Positions 36,442 through 45,351 are shown, numbered from the stretch's first letter. The stretch: DNA of 64,000 nt from a bacterium (GCA_029565675.1 JAKQNP010000008.1:62001-126000); one strand, 5' to 3'. Program-made: numbers and translations. The notes: a model not told the origin generated them from the letters alone.

Positions 36442-37872
36442 TTACCCTTTGACGACGCCAAGGGGGACGAGTTTTGCAACCCGCCTTGAAATATCCGCAC
36501 CCACGACTGCATCGACGACCTGGGTGACATTTTTATAGGCTTCCGGCATTTCTTCTGCCAACGTGCCGCTGCTGCTCGCGGCCACGATAACTCCCTGGTT
36601 TCGCAGTTCCTTTTGGATATTCCTGCCTTTAGCAATTTTAATCGCTTGCGTGCGACTCAACAACCTGCCCGCCCCATGGCAGGTCGAGCCGAATGTCTGT
36701 TCTTGAGCGGCTTGCGTGCCGACCAGGACGTACGAACAGCGCCCCATGTCTCCAGGAATCAGAACCGGTTGACCAAACTCTCGATACTCGGCGGGCAGAT
36801 CCGGATGGCCCGGACCAAACGCGCGCGTCGCTCCTTTTCGATGTACGCAGAGCCGACGGAGTTTGCCGTCGATGGTATGGCTTTCGATTTTGGCGATGTT
36901 GTGCGCAACCTCATAGACCGTTGCCAACTCCAGCGTCGAAGAAAAAATCTCCTTGAATGCCTGGCCTGTCCAGTGCGCGATCATTTGACGGTTGCAAAAA
37001 GCAAAGTTGACCGCTGCCGCCATTGCCGCCAGATACGCTTGTCCTTCAGGCGATTGGATGGGGGCACAACAGAGCTGCCGGTCTGGAAGGTCGATGCCGT
37101 ATTTTTCGCTGGCGCGCAGCATCATCCGAATCGAATCGTCACAAACTTGATGTCCAAGACCGCGCGAGCCGGTGTGAATGATCACCGAGACCTGGTTGAG
37201 AAACAAACCCAATTTTGCGGCGGCCCGAGCATCATAGATTTCCTGCACAAAACCGACCTCGATAAAATGGTTGCCTGATCCCAGCGTGCCGAGCTGTGGA
37301 CGGCCGCGTTTATGCGCATGTTCGCTGACTTGTTGCGGATCGGCGCCTGCCATCTCCCCGTGTTCTTCGATCTTGTCTAGATCTTTTTCGCTGCCGTATC
37401 CTTGTTCAACAGCCCAACGTGCCCCCTTTACAAGAACTTGTTTCAGGTCTCGAGCCTCGAGTTTAATCGAACCGGTGGAACCGACGCCGCTCGGGATGTG
37501 ATTAAACAGAGTGCGCATCAGCATTTCGAGTTTTTTCTCGATTTCCGATCGCTTCAAATCGGTGCGCAGCAAACGCACACCGCAATTGATGTCATAACCC
37601 ACTCCGCCGGGCGAGACAACGCCGGTTTCGATGTCGAAAGCCGCTACCCCGCCGATCGGGAAACCATATCCCCAATGGATGTCAGGCATCGCATAGGAAT
37701 AGCGGACAATGCCGGGCAGCCATGCCACATTGCACGCTTGCTCGGGGGCCTTGTCGTTGAAAATGGTTGGCAGCATATCTGTCGAGGCGATCAGGCGAAC
37801 CGGTACCCGCATTTTGCCCGAAGCCGGGATTTCATGCACAAAATTGTTGATGTGCACCAAATGCTCTTTCAT
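36442..37872 (-). CDS. rtcB: tRNA-splicing ligase RtcB (3'-phosphate/5'-OH RNA ligase)
   Basis: RtcB joins RNA ends bearing 2',3'-cyclic or 3'-phosphate to 5'-OH, using GTP and manganese. The 476-residue protein has the core MPDIHWGYGFPIGGVAAFD, GGVGYDINCGVR with the metal-binding Cys, NHFIEV, and HRKGATRAFGPGHPDLP preceding the GSTCHGAGR block. The strong GGAGG upstream of the ATG at 37872 sets the start. It lies 41 bp after the archease gene, its known activator. Confidence 0.96.
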   Translation of the reverse strand: MKEHLVHINNFVHEIPASGKMRVPVRLIASTDMLPTIFNDKAPEQACNVAWLPGIVRYSYAMPDIHWGYGFPIGGVAAFDIETGVVSPGGVGYDINCGVRLLRTDLKRSEIEKKLEMLMRTLFNHIPSGVGSTGSIKLEARDLKQVLVKGARWAVEQGYGSEKDLDKIEEHGEMAGADPQQVSEHAHKRGRPQLGTLGSGNHFIEVGFVQEIYDARAAAKLGLFLNQVSVIIHTGSRGLGHQVCDDSIRMMLRASEKYGIDLPDRQLCCAPIQSPEGQAYLAAMAAAVNFAFCNRQMIAHWTGQAFKEIFSSTLELATVYEVAHNIAKIESHTIDGKLRRLCVHRKGATRAFGPGHPDLPAEYREFGQPVLIPGDMGRCSYVLVGTQAAQEQTFGSTCHGAGRLLSRTQAIKIAKGRNIQKELRNQGVIVAASSSGTLAEEMPEAYKNVTQVVDAVVGADISRRVAKLVPLGVVKG

Positions 37873-37913
37873 TTTCCCTCCTCCGGCAGCAATCGGATAG
37901 GCACCGATGCGTA

Positions 37914-38333
37914 TCAAACATCGAAAATGATGCGCGCTTCCCAGCCGGTGGAAATCGGTCGGATGAGCAAATCGTGGTAAGTAACGGCTTTGATCTCGGT
38001 ATGAATCTGATGGCGTTTTGAATCCAGGCGATCGGCGGAAAACTTGGCGTGCAAAAGCAGCTTGTCGATATTGAGTGCGATAATTTCAGCGACCAAAATT
38101 TGTTCGGTTTGGAAAAGAAAATTCAGTTCAGACAACCAATTGACCAACATTTCTTCGAGATCATGACCTTCGACAGACAGCGAATGCTCTTCTTTTTCCA
38201 AAATCTCATCGCTGTTGCTGCAAATCAGCCGAAACAGTTCGATGGCCGCGGCTTTGAATAGCTCCTCAAGGGTGGAGGCTTTTAAGGCCAACCCGATATC
38301 GGCTGTATGCTGCAATCGTTCGACAGAGATCAT
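37914..38333 (-). CDS. Archease, activator of RtcB
   Basis: A 139-residue archease: ERLQHTADIGLALKA at the N-terminus, with the conserved H-T-A-D metal site, a middle helical region, EEMLVNWLSELNFLF, and the end VTYHDLLIRPISTGWEARIIFDV. Archease speeds guanylylation and turnover of RtcB. AAAGGGATG precedes the ATG. The pairing with rtcB is a recognised RNA-repair/ligation module. Confidence 0.93.
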   Translation of the reverse strand: MISVERLQHTADIGLALKASTLEELFKAAAIELFRLICSNSDEILEKEEHSLSVEGHDLEEMLVNWLSELNFLFQTEQILVAEIIALNIDKLLLHAKFSADRLDSKRHQIHTEIKAVTYHDLLIRPISTGWEARIIFDV

Positions 38334-38360
38334 GACATCCCTTTCGGCCGCTTAAACCGG

Positions 38361-39161
38361 TCAATTGTGCAAAGGCGTCAGCCGCAGGGCATGGGCCAGC
38401 AACAACACCATCAGATCGTCGTAGCTGATCCGACCGAGGCCGCCGTGACTGCAAGACAATTCATCAAACGATTGCACCGCATCGTTGCGCACGCTCGATG
38501 CCTGGATCATCACTGGCACCGGATGCCAGGATGGATGGGCCATGGTGGTTGGCAGGGAATAATCGCCGCTGATCGCCAGCACATCGAAAGAAAAATCTTG
38601 CAGGGCGGCCAGGCTGGAATCGATTTTTTCAATAGTTTTGACTTTATCGTAATAATCGCCCTGTCGAGCGGCTTTGGCTATCGCGTCAAAATATACCAGA
38701 CAAAAATCGAAACTTTTCAATTGTTCGCTGGCCAGGTGCAGCCATGCATCAGAATCGCCGCTCACTTTGGGACAGGCCAGATCGAACAAGCGCGCCATTC
38801 GCGACACCAGCGGATTGTCCGCAATCAAGGCTCCGTGCATGCGATAACGCTTGGCAAAAGATTCAACAAAAGTTTTTTGACTTGCGGTTTCAGGTCTTTT
38901 CGTCGGTTGTTTCAGATCGCCATACCCCAGCATGCCAGATAATGCATCGATCGGATCCGGCGCTGTGCCGACCGGGCTGGCGGACATCAGACCACAGCAA
39001 GCCTTGCGCGCAATGGCGTTCAACTTGGGCTTATGAGCCTGTTGCAGTTCAGTCAGCAGGTTGGGCCCGGATTGAATTCCTCCAACTCCGCTGAGCACAA
39101 TCAGGAGAATTTTACTGTCGTTTTGGACAAGCTGTTTTTTCAAAAACCGATTCATTCTCAT
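38361..39161 (-). CDS. Truncated ApgM-like phosphoglycerate mutase homologue, probable pseudoenzyme
   Basis: A 266-residue protein of the alkaline-phosphatase fold. It lines up with archaeal-type ApgM at both ends: LLIVLSGVGG for the usual LDGxGD start, ACCGLMSASPVGTAPDPIDA with LGYG, a C-terminal SGDYSLP for T/SGDHSTP, SWHPVPVMI, and SCSHGGLGRISYDDLMVLLL. Two metal-site residues are changed (Asp to Ser in the first motif, His to Tyr in the second) and the protein is much shorter than the roughly 400 residues usual in the family. It is therefore probably inactive as a mutase. It lies 45 bp downstream of gpmI, in the same run as archease and rtcB. Confidence 0.7.
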   Translation of the reverse strand: MRMNRFLKKQLVQNDSKILLIVLSGVGGIQSGPNLLTELQQAHKPKLNAIARKACCGLMSASPVGTAPDPIDALSGMLGYGDLKQPTKRPETASQKTFVESFAKRYRMHGALIADNPLVSRMARLFDLACPKVSGDSDAWLHLASEQLKSFDFCLVYFDAIAKAARQGDYYDKVKTIEKIDSSLAALQDFSFDVLAISGDYSLPTTMAHPSWHPVPVMIQASSVRNDAVQSFDELSCSHGGLGRISYDDLMVLLLAHALRLTPLHN

Positions 39162-39206
39162 TCTGCCATATCTGCGATAAGCGAAAAGTTGTTGCCGATC
39201 AGCCGA

Positions 39207-40832
39207 CTATTTAACTGCGATCAAGGAATCGTCATAATCAGGTACTTTGGTATAACCGAGCAAATTGAGCAAGGTCGCAGCGATGTTGGTGAGTCCAGGC
39301 TGCTGCATGGACGTCAGGGTATATTCATTTTGGTATTGTGGATCATAGATAATAAAGGGAACCGGGTTCAAGCTGTGCGCGGTCTTGATCTCTTTGTGGT
39401 TGTTTTTTTCGACAAACATGACATCAGCATTGCCGTGATCAGCAGTGATGACGGCAATGCCGTCGAGTTCTTTGATCGCTTGCAGCAGCTTGCCGACGCA
39501 GGTGTCGACGGTTTCGACCGCCACTATCGCTGCCTCCATCACCCCGGTGTGACCGACCATATCGCCATTGGCAAAATTGATCCGGCCAAACCGATAGCGG
39601 TTTGTGCGCAGCAGCTCGATGGTTTTATCGGTGATTTCATATGCTTTCATTCTGGGAGCTTTGTCGAATTCGATTTTGTCTGACGGGATTTCGATATAGG
39701 TCTCCAATGCAGGATCGATGTATCCGGATCGGTTGCCATTCCAGAAATAGGTTACGTGGCCGAATTTTTGCGTTTCTGAAATGGCAAACGATGTCACGCC
39801 GTCGGCACAAAGATATTGCGAGACGGTCCGATCGATTTCCGGCGGGTTGACCAAAAAGTTCTTTGGGATGTGCAAATCGCCGTCATATTGCATCATGCCG
39901 ACATAGAGGACATCGACAAACTGGTGGGGAAACTCGTTGAGCTCTTTTTCTTCAAACGCCCTCGATATCTCGATCGCCCGATCGCCGCGAAAATTAAAGT
40001 TGATCACCACATCATCGTTTTCGATACGGCCGACCGGTTCGCCGTTTCCGTCGACAATCACAAACGAATCGAGATACTGATCGGTGATGCTGGGATTTTC
40101 ATCATAATAGGTCTGCACCGCCCCGGTCGCCGATGCAAACGGCCGGCCGATGCCACACACATGGGCGTTCCAACCGCGTTCAACCACCCGCCAATCCGCA
40201 TTGTAGCGGTCCATGGTGGTGACCATGCGGCCGCCGCCGGACGCTATGCGGTAGTCCAACTGTCCGGAGTTCGAAAGGTCGCGTAAAAGATCCTCTATCG
40301 GCTTGATGTAATCGATGGCTGACCGTTCGGCAACGTCACGACCATCCAGCAGCACATGCAGGCGAACCCGAGGAACTTTGTTTTTTGCACACGCGCGCAA
40401 TAATGCAAAAAGGTGGTTGATGTGCGAGTGCACGTTGCCATCAGACAACAGACCGAGAAAATGGATCGTCTTGCCCTGTTTGCCGCGCGCGACGATTCGC
40501 GCCCACAAGTCGCTCTCAAACAGCGAGCCGCTTTGCAGCGATTGATCAACCAACTTTGCACCTTGGGAAAAAATTCGGCCGGCGCCGATGGCATTGTGGC
40601 CGACTTCACTGTTGCCCATATCGTCGTCAGAGGGCAAACCTACGGCGGTGCCGTGCGCTTTGAGTCGGGTGACCAGTTTGCCCTGCATCAGTTTGTCCAG
40701 CACGGGGGTTTTGGCCAGGTAAACGGCATTGCTGTTGTCGTTTTTGCCCAATCCGATGCCGTCCATGATGATCAACAGCAGGGGACCTTTGCGGCCCTGA
40801 AAATGAGGCAGTTTCTGCAATCGGAGCGCCAT
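39207..40832 (-). CDS. gpmI: 2,3-bisphosphoglycerate-independent phosphoglycerate mutase
   Basis: GpmI interconverts 3- and 2-phosphoglycerate in glycolysis. In 541 residues it shows IIMDGIGLG (metal Asp), SDDDMGNSEVGHNAIGAGR with the catalytic Ser, HFLGLLSDGNVHSH, and the C-terminal metal motif AVITADHGNADVMF. All expected motifs are intact, unlike the neighbouring homologue. The ATG at 40832 has AAGGA about 7 nt upstream; a GTG at 40859 is possible. Promoter proposed at 40928-40956. Confidence 0.96.
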   Translation of the reverse strand: MALRLQKLPHFQGRKGPLLLIIMDGIGLGKNDNSNAVYLAKTPVLDKLMQGKLVTRLKAHGTAVGLPSDDDMGNSEVGHNAIGAGRIFSQGAKLVDQSLQSGSLFESDLWARIVARGKQGKTIHFLGLLSDGNVHSHINHLFALLRACAKNKVPRVRLHVLLDGRDVAERSAIDYIKPIEDLLRDLSNSGQLDYRIASGGGRMVTTMDRYNADWRVVERGWNAHVCGIGRPFASATGAVQTYYDENPSITDQYLDSFVIVDGNGEPVGRIENDDVVINFNFRGDRAIEISRAFEEKELNEFPHQFVDVLYVGMMQYDGDLHIPKNFLVNPPEIDRTVSQYLCADGVTSFAISETQKFGHVTYFWNGNRSGYIDPALETYIEIPSDKIEFDKAPRMKAYEITDKTIELLRTNRYRFGRINFANGDMVGHTGVMEAAIVAVETVDTCVGKLLQAIKELDGIAVITADHGNADVMFVEKNNHKEIKTAHSLNPVPFIIYDPQYQNEYTLTSMQQPGLTNIAATLLNLLGYTKVPDYDDSLIAVK

Positions 40833-40927
40833 CCGGTTTTCCTTAATTTTTTCTTCCACTCAGATCCGGTGCTGCGCATCGAATCCGGGTGGCAGTTGAA
40901 TGGGAGAGACCATATCGATTAAACATA

Positions 40928-40956
40928 AAATTACATAAAAATAGCCAAAGAGTCAA
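40928..40956 (-). promoter_or_regulatory. Promoter for gpmI-ApgM-like-archease-rtcB
   Basis: Minus-strand TTGACT (40951-40956) and TAATTT (40928-40933) are 17 bp apart, with a predicted start near 40921, about 90 nt before gpmI. The rest of 40833-41105 holds nothing else recognised. Confidence 0.5.
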
Positions 40957-41105
40957 ATTCAATTTGGTCGCCCAGTTTTGAGGTCTATTCTCGGTACGAA
41001 TCCTCAAACACGCATTTGTGCACAGATCCATGAAAAGGTGCAGGCATCGAATTGGCGAAGCGCAGTCGGGTTGCGGTCATTTGAATAAGGTTGGGTGGGG
41101 CGGCT

Positions 41106-41561
41106 CTAGATGGCAGCCATCGCCTTAACCATCACTTCGGCGGTTTCCACCGGCGCCATGGCGATGAGCGCGATTTCTTGCTCGATTCCGAGAGCAAGAC
41201 GGCCGTTTTGAATCGGCAATACAGTGCGATAGGGCAAATGAACGACGTGCCAGGCAAGAGCGGCGAGAGTTCCGGATCCGTGCTCCTCTTGTGCTCCGGC
41301 AGGACAGCCGCCAGTGGATTCAGCAGCCTTTTGGCTGTCGATCAGGGTGACGCAAACCTGTTCGGTTTGCAAGGAGATCAGGACCCAGCCTCTCTGAAAA
41401 CCGCTTCTTCGCACAATTTCTGCGACCTGATCGGTGATCAGCAGAGGTTGCCGAGGTTCTGGAAGAGAAAAATGGAGGTGTTTTACATAATGGGACAAAC
41501 GCAGGCTCCCGTGACTGGCGACGCGTTTATTGGTTTCTCTGTTCACCAGGCAAACCGGCAT
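41106..41561 (-). CDS. YjbQ/UPF0047-like protein, divergent
   Basis: A 151-residue protein. PLLITDQVAEIVRRSGFQRG followed by WVLISLQTEQVCVTLID, and NGRLALGIEQEIALIAM with VMVKAM at the end, follow the YjbQ (UPF0047) pattern. The family's HTT motif, normally in the second strand, is replaced by QTEQ, and the GTWQ motif reads GIEQ, so the usual active-site residues appear lost. Similarity was judged by eye, and function is unknown. It ends the short run from 42101. Confidence 0.55.
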   Translation of the reverse strand: MPVCLVNRETNKRVASHGSLRLSHYVKHLHFSLPEPRQPLLITDQVAEIVRRSGFQRGWVLISLQTEQVCVTLIDSQKAAESTGGCPAGAQEEHGSGTLAALAWHVVHLPYRTVLPIQNGRLALGIEQEIALIAMAPVETAEVMVKAMAAI

Positions 41562-41588
41562 TCAGGCAGGGATTGCCGATGAGACAGA

Positions 41589-42101
41589 TCAAACCGCATA
41601 TTCTGCGATCAGCGCTTCTCTTTCGAAAAGCCCTTGATTGAAAGTGTCGATCAGGTCCTGAATGTGGGCAAATTGTTCTTCTACCTGTTCGATTCTGGTT
41701 TGTTGAGGAACAGAATTGATTTCCATGGATAAAAAGGCAATAGAATTCAGCATGGAAAGTTCGTGTTGATAGAGGCGCAGTAAAAGTTTTGCCGGTAGGC
41801 GGTCGCGGTTGAAAAACGATTCGGCAGTGTCGCCTTGTTGCTCCAGGCTTTGCGAGAGCATGGACAATTTGCGCCGAACGCTGGCACAAGACTGATCCAC
41901 CTTTTGCTGCAGCTTGTGATCCGGAAACTCCGGCGGAGTTGCGAGCCGAGTGAGAATGGCCTTCAGATCTCCTCTCAGGTGGGCGCGGAGCAAAAGATCG
42001 CTTTGCGAGCGTTCTTCTTTGTTCTCGTACCCTTGATATCCGGAAATGTTCGCCTGCAATTGCTGGCGTTCAGTCGAAGCTGCAACAAAAGCCGGACACA
42101 T
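41589..42101 (-). CDS. Hypothetical helical protein
   Basis: A 170-residue protein I do not recognise. It is predicted mostly alpha-helical, with heptad-like stretches (HKLQQKVDQSCASVRRKLSM; EQVEEQFAHIQDLIDTF), no signal peptide and no membrane segment. A strong GAGGAGG lies 6 nt before the ATG at 42101, which supports that it is translated. It has a near-consensus promoter and a leader of about 250 nt. It is followed after 27 bp by the YjbQ-like gene. Confidence 0.6.
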   Translation of the reverse strand: MCPAFVAASTERQQLQANISGYQGYENKEERSQSDLLLRAHLRGDLKAILTRLATPPEFPDHKLQQKVDQSCASVRRKLSMLSQSLEQQGDTAESFFNRDRLPAKLLLRLYQHELSMLNSIAFLSMEINSVPQQTRIEQVEEQFAHIQDLIDTFNQGLFEREALIAEYAV

Positions 42102-42420
42102 GGGCAACCTCCTCTTGACCGACAAAAGGTACAATGCCTATTGTCAAGTGAACTCGAAAAAGTGATGGTCTCTTCTATTGTTATGGTTTTACCATGGGAA
42201 ATCTGGAAGTACTAGAGGAAGATGTACTGAATGCAAAATTGATGCTGCACGCTGCCGCTGATCGTGGGGACCGCCTGCATCGTCTCTCATCAGCGTGTTC
42301 GAGGCCATGCAGTTGGATATCAACGGATATCGCGTCTATATACCGATAATTGACACGAGTTAAATATAGTTGGAAAAGAGATTCATGTCAACAATTATTG
42401 TTTGTTTATCTGCTGTTGCC
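42102..42420. other. 319-bp gap: leader of the 42101 gene with its promoter
   Basis: No convincing gene is seen. It contains the promoter at 42363-42391 and the long untranslated leader downstream of it. A plus-strand frame of about 50 codons from 42194 (starting MGNLEVLEEDVLNAKLML) is open, but no ribosome binding site was found. Confidence 0.5.
42363..42391 (-). promoter_or_regulatory. Near-consensus promoter for the hypothetical gene at 42101
   Basis: Perfect minus-strand TTGACA (42386-42391), 17-bp spacer and TATATT (42363-42368) predict a start near 42356, about 255 nt before the gene. This is the best-matching promoter in the window. Confidence 0.6.
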
Positions 42421-44376
42421 TTAAGCTTTTTCCGGACGGGCGACTTGTTTGTAGACCTCGGCCTGCACAAAGACATCTAGCAGGTCGGCGTCCAACTTGC
42501 CATCTTTTACTTCATAGCCGAGAATTTCCAGAGCGCGACTTTCTTCTACCGCTTTTTTATAGGGGCGATCCCATGCGGTCAGGGCATCGTAGATGTCGGC
42601 GATGGCCATGATTTTCGACGGCAGGGGAATTTGTTCGTCCTTGAGGCCGCGCGGATAACCGGTGCCGTCCAGTTTTTCGTGATGGGCGTGCGCGATTTCA
42701 GGAACGTTTTTCAAGTTGGATGACCACGGGATGCGTTTGAGAAAGTTGAAAGTATGGGTGACGTGCGATTCGATCTCTAGTCTCTCCTCTTCTCCCAGGC
42801 TGCCCCGACGAATCGAAAGGAACTTGAACTCTTGTTCGGTGAGGTAAGGGTTAACCGAGCCATTGTCGCGATAGGTCAAATTGCGCAATTCGGACAGGCG
42901 CTCAAAACCCTCGCTGTCGAGAAGTCGGGGTTCGTTGGTCTCCAGAATGAACCGCAGATCGTTATCCACTTCCATCATCTTTTCCTGCAGAAAGCGATCG
43001 AGGCGGGAGAACTCTTTTGCTACCTGTTCAGGACTCTTTTTCAACAGCATTTGCATTTTTTTTCTGGCTGTATTCAGTTCAAGAGCCTGGCGAATAAACT
43101 GGAAGCGATATTTGATCATATCAATCTGTTCGGGATAGAGCTTTTTGGCTTTGACCAGAACACTTTCGCGCACACCGATTTTGCCGAAATCGTGCAGCAG
43201 TCCGGCATATTTGATCTGCTGCAGATCGTCGCGGCTGAAATGAACATCGCGAAAGCGGCCGACTGAAATCTGATCGATTTTTTGGGCCAATCCCAATGAC
43301 AACTCGGCTACGCGCTGCGAGTGACCAAACGTCGTCGGATCGCGTTGTTCAATGGCATGTACGGAAGCGACAATGAACCCCTCGAACAGCCCTTTGATTT
43401 CTTCATAAAGCTTCATATTCTCGATGCTGACCGCCGCCTGGCTGGCCAAAGAAGAGGCCATCTCGACGCTCCGCTGGTCGAACGGCAGCACATGGCGTTG
43501 AAATCCGCTTGGGTCAGCCAGTTTGGCCGCGGCTGAAGTCTTGCGATTGATCAACTGCAGAACGCCGATCATCTCCCCGCGATGGCTCTTCATCGGTAAA
43601 CAGAGCACAGACTGGGTGCGGTAGCCCATTTTTTCATCGAAACTCTTGTTGTGCTGAATCTGACTGTTGCGCGGCAGATTATAGGCATCAGGAATATTTA
43701 GGGGTTTTCCGGTGATTGCGGTGTATCCCGCCATACTCGATTTTTTTACCGGCATAACAAACTCGCGATAGCTGGAATTGATCGAGTCGTTGTGCGCCAG
43801 TTTGAATCGCAGCTGTTTGTCAGCCCAATAATCGTTTTCGGTCGTTTTGATGTTGTTGTTTTTTTCGATCAGATAAAGACTGCCCGCGTCGGCCGTGGTA
43901 ATTTCACGTGCTTTGTTGAGGATCATTTCCAATAGAACATCCGCGTCTCTTTCGGCAGATAGCGCAATGCCGATTTTGTTCAGCTCAGTCATCTCCTGGT
44001 TCTGTTGCTGCACGGAGCGATGCAGGCGATCGAGCTCGGTTTGTACCGCCAAACTGTGCCCCAACCGATGCAAGGCATGCGCGATTTGCCACCCGGTGAT
44101 GGGCATTTGAAGGTATTCGACTCTGGCGTTGTAAGGCCGTGGAGACTGGGTGCCGGCTGGCAACAGCACCAGCTGAGCCGCATATTTTTTCGCTATCCGT
44201 TGTCCCTGGTGGTCGCTGTCCACAACCAGCACCGATGCCTCTTCTGCAATCGGCAGCCGTTGGTCTGCGCTTCGTATGACGGTCAGACGCCAGCTTTTGA
44301 CTTTCTTGACGATTTGTTCGACCAGGTCAGCGTGGTCTGAACCCCAATGGACGATATTCAACGAATAGGATTCCAT
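42421..44376 (-). CDS. GAF domain / HD-GYP phosphohydrolase signalling protein
   Basis: A 651-residue cytoplasmic protein from the ATG at 44376. Residues about 1-110 form a degenerate receiver-like domain (VLVVDSDH, VEYLQMPITGWQI); a coiled coil (LDRLHRSVQQQNQEMTELNK) leads to a GAF domain (about 150-330) and then an HD-GYP core. HD-GYP residues include GHSQRVAEL, LLHDFGKIGVRES, ESHVTHTF, AHAHHEKLDGTGYPRGL and ADIYDALTAWDRPY. Between the HD and GYP parts there is an insertion of about 130 helical residues. Such proteins degrade cyclic di-GMP or related dinucleotides; activity is inferred from intact motifs. Confidence 0.85.
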   Translation of the reverse strand: MESYSLNIVHWGSDHADLVEQIVKKVKSWRLTVIRSADQRLPIAEEASVLVVDSDHQGQRIAKKYAAQLVLLPAGTQSPRPYNARVEYLQMPITGWQIAHALHRLGHSLAVQTELDRLHRSVQQQNQEMTELNKIGIALSAERDADVLLEMILNKAREITTADAGSLYLIEKNNNIKTTENDYWADKQLRFKLAHNDSINSSYREFVMPVKKSSMAGYTAITGKPLNIPDAYNLPRNSQIQHNKSFDEKMGYRTQSVLCLPMKSHRGEMIGVLQLINRKTSAAAKLADPSGFQRHVLPFDQRSVEMASSLASQAAVSIENMKLYEEIKGLFEGFIVASVHAIEQRDPTTFGHSQRVAELSLGLAQKIDQISVGRFRDVHFSRDDLQQIKYAGLLHDFGKIGVRESVLVKAKKLYPEQIDMIKYRFQFIRQALELNTARKKMQMLLKKSPEQVAKEFSRLDRFLQEKMMEVDNDLRFILETNEPRLLDSEGFERLSELRNLTYRDNGSVNPYLTEQEFKFLSIRRGSLGEEERLEIESHVTHTFNFLKRIPWSSNLKNVPEIAHAHHEKLDGTGYPRGLKDEQIPLPSKIMAIADIYDALTAWDRPYKKAVEESRALEILGYEVKDGKLDADLLDVFVQAEVYKQVARPEKA

Positions 44377-44478
44377 AGACAAGGCAATTCCAATCGCGAA
44401 AATTTGACATTCAATCAATGAAAGCCCTATAGTTTATGGTCAAGGGCTCTACATTTTAGTAACAAATTCAAATTGCGG

Positions 44479-45351
44479 TTATTCCCGCACCTTGATCCAC
44501 GCCAGGCCTACCCCGAACAGAATCAGCAGCGCCCCGGCTATTTTTTCCAGGCTCAAAGGCTCGTGCAGCAGGAACAGCGCCAACAGACTGGCTCCGACTG
44601 GTTCGATCAACACAATTACCGCCACCTGAGTTGCTGAAAAATACTTGAGAGCCCAGTTTAAACTCGTATGGCCGATGATCTGCGGACCGATGGCAATGGC
44701 CAGCAACAGCAGCAGAGTGGGCGAAGGATAGCCAAAGAGCGGCTGTTGCAGCAGCGCAAGACAAAAAATGGTGGCCGCTGCAGCGATGGCATAGACCACA
44801 GCGACATATTGAGCGGTATCCATCTTTTTGCGACAAATCCGGCCGGCGACGAAATAGCCTGCCGAACCCATGGCGCCAACAACCGCCAATATATTACCGG
44901 CGAGACTGCTCTGTTGCCGATAAAAATCGTGGGCGCCGATGGTTATCGCGCCCAAAACAGCCAGCAAAATGCCGAGCCACTGAAATCGCGTCACTTTTTC
45001 CTGCAGAATGAAAAGGCTGCCGAAGGCGACAAAAACGGGCGACAGCTGCACCAGCACCACAGAGCTTGCCACCGAAGTCGATGCCAGGGAGGCAATCCAG
45101 GCGGCAAAGTGCAAGGCCAAAAACAGACCCGCCATCAGCAGCGCCTTCCATGGCAGATTGGCCAATTGGCGCCGGTTTTTGTGCTTGTCCGCCATTACCC
45201 ACAGAGTGTAAAAGGCCGCCGCAATGGCCAGACGATAGGCAGCGATAACCAGGGCTGGCGCGTCGCAAAGTTTGATCAAAATCGATGCGAACGACATGGC
45301 CAGAATACCCAGTCCAATGAACCAGATTTTATTTGCTCGATTCGGATTCAT
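44479..45351 (-). CDS. EamA/DMT-family transporter
   Basis: A 290-residue membrane protein of about ten hydrophobic segments in two EamA halves: LWVMADKHKNRRQL, SVASSVVLVQLSPVFVAFGS in the first and SLNWALKYFSATQVAVIVLI with EPVGASLLALFLLHEPLSLE in the second. Drug/metabolite transporters of this type export small metabolites; substrate unknown. It overlaps the RNase Z stop by 4 nt. A weak stem (AGCCCT/AGGGCT) lies after it. Confidence 0.88.
   Translation of the reverse strand: MNPNRANKIWFIGLGILAMSFASILIKLCDAPALVIAAYRLAIAAAFYTLWVMADKHKNRRQLANLPWKALLMAGLFLALHFAAWIASLASTSVASSVVLVQLSPVFVAFGSLFILQEKVTRFQWLGILLAVLGAITIGAHDFYRQQSSLAGNILAVVGAMGSAGYFVAGRICRKKMDTAQYVAVVYAIAAAATIFCLALLQQPLFGYPSPTLLLLLAIAIGPQIIGHTSLNWALKYFSATQVAVIVLIEPVGASLLALFLLHEPLSLEKIAGALLILFGVGLAWIKVRE

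Noticed and set aside
36402-36450. T-run and GGCAACGGCCGTTACC palindrome between ssb and rtcB as terminator
   Set aside because: The T-run precedes rather than follows the palindrome for ssb, and no T-run follows it for rtcB.
42194-42350. Plus-strand frame of about 50 codons starting MGNLEVLEEDVL
   Set aside because: No ribosome binding site or promoter; noted as a weak possibility only.
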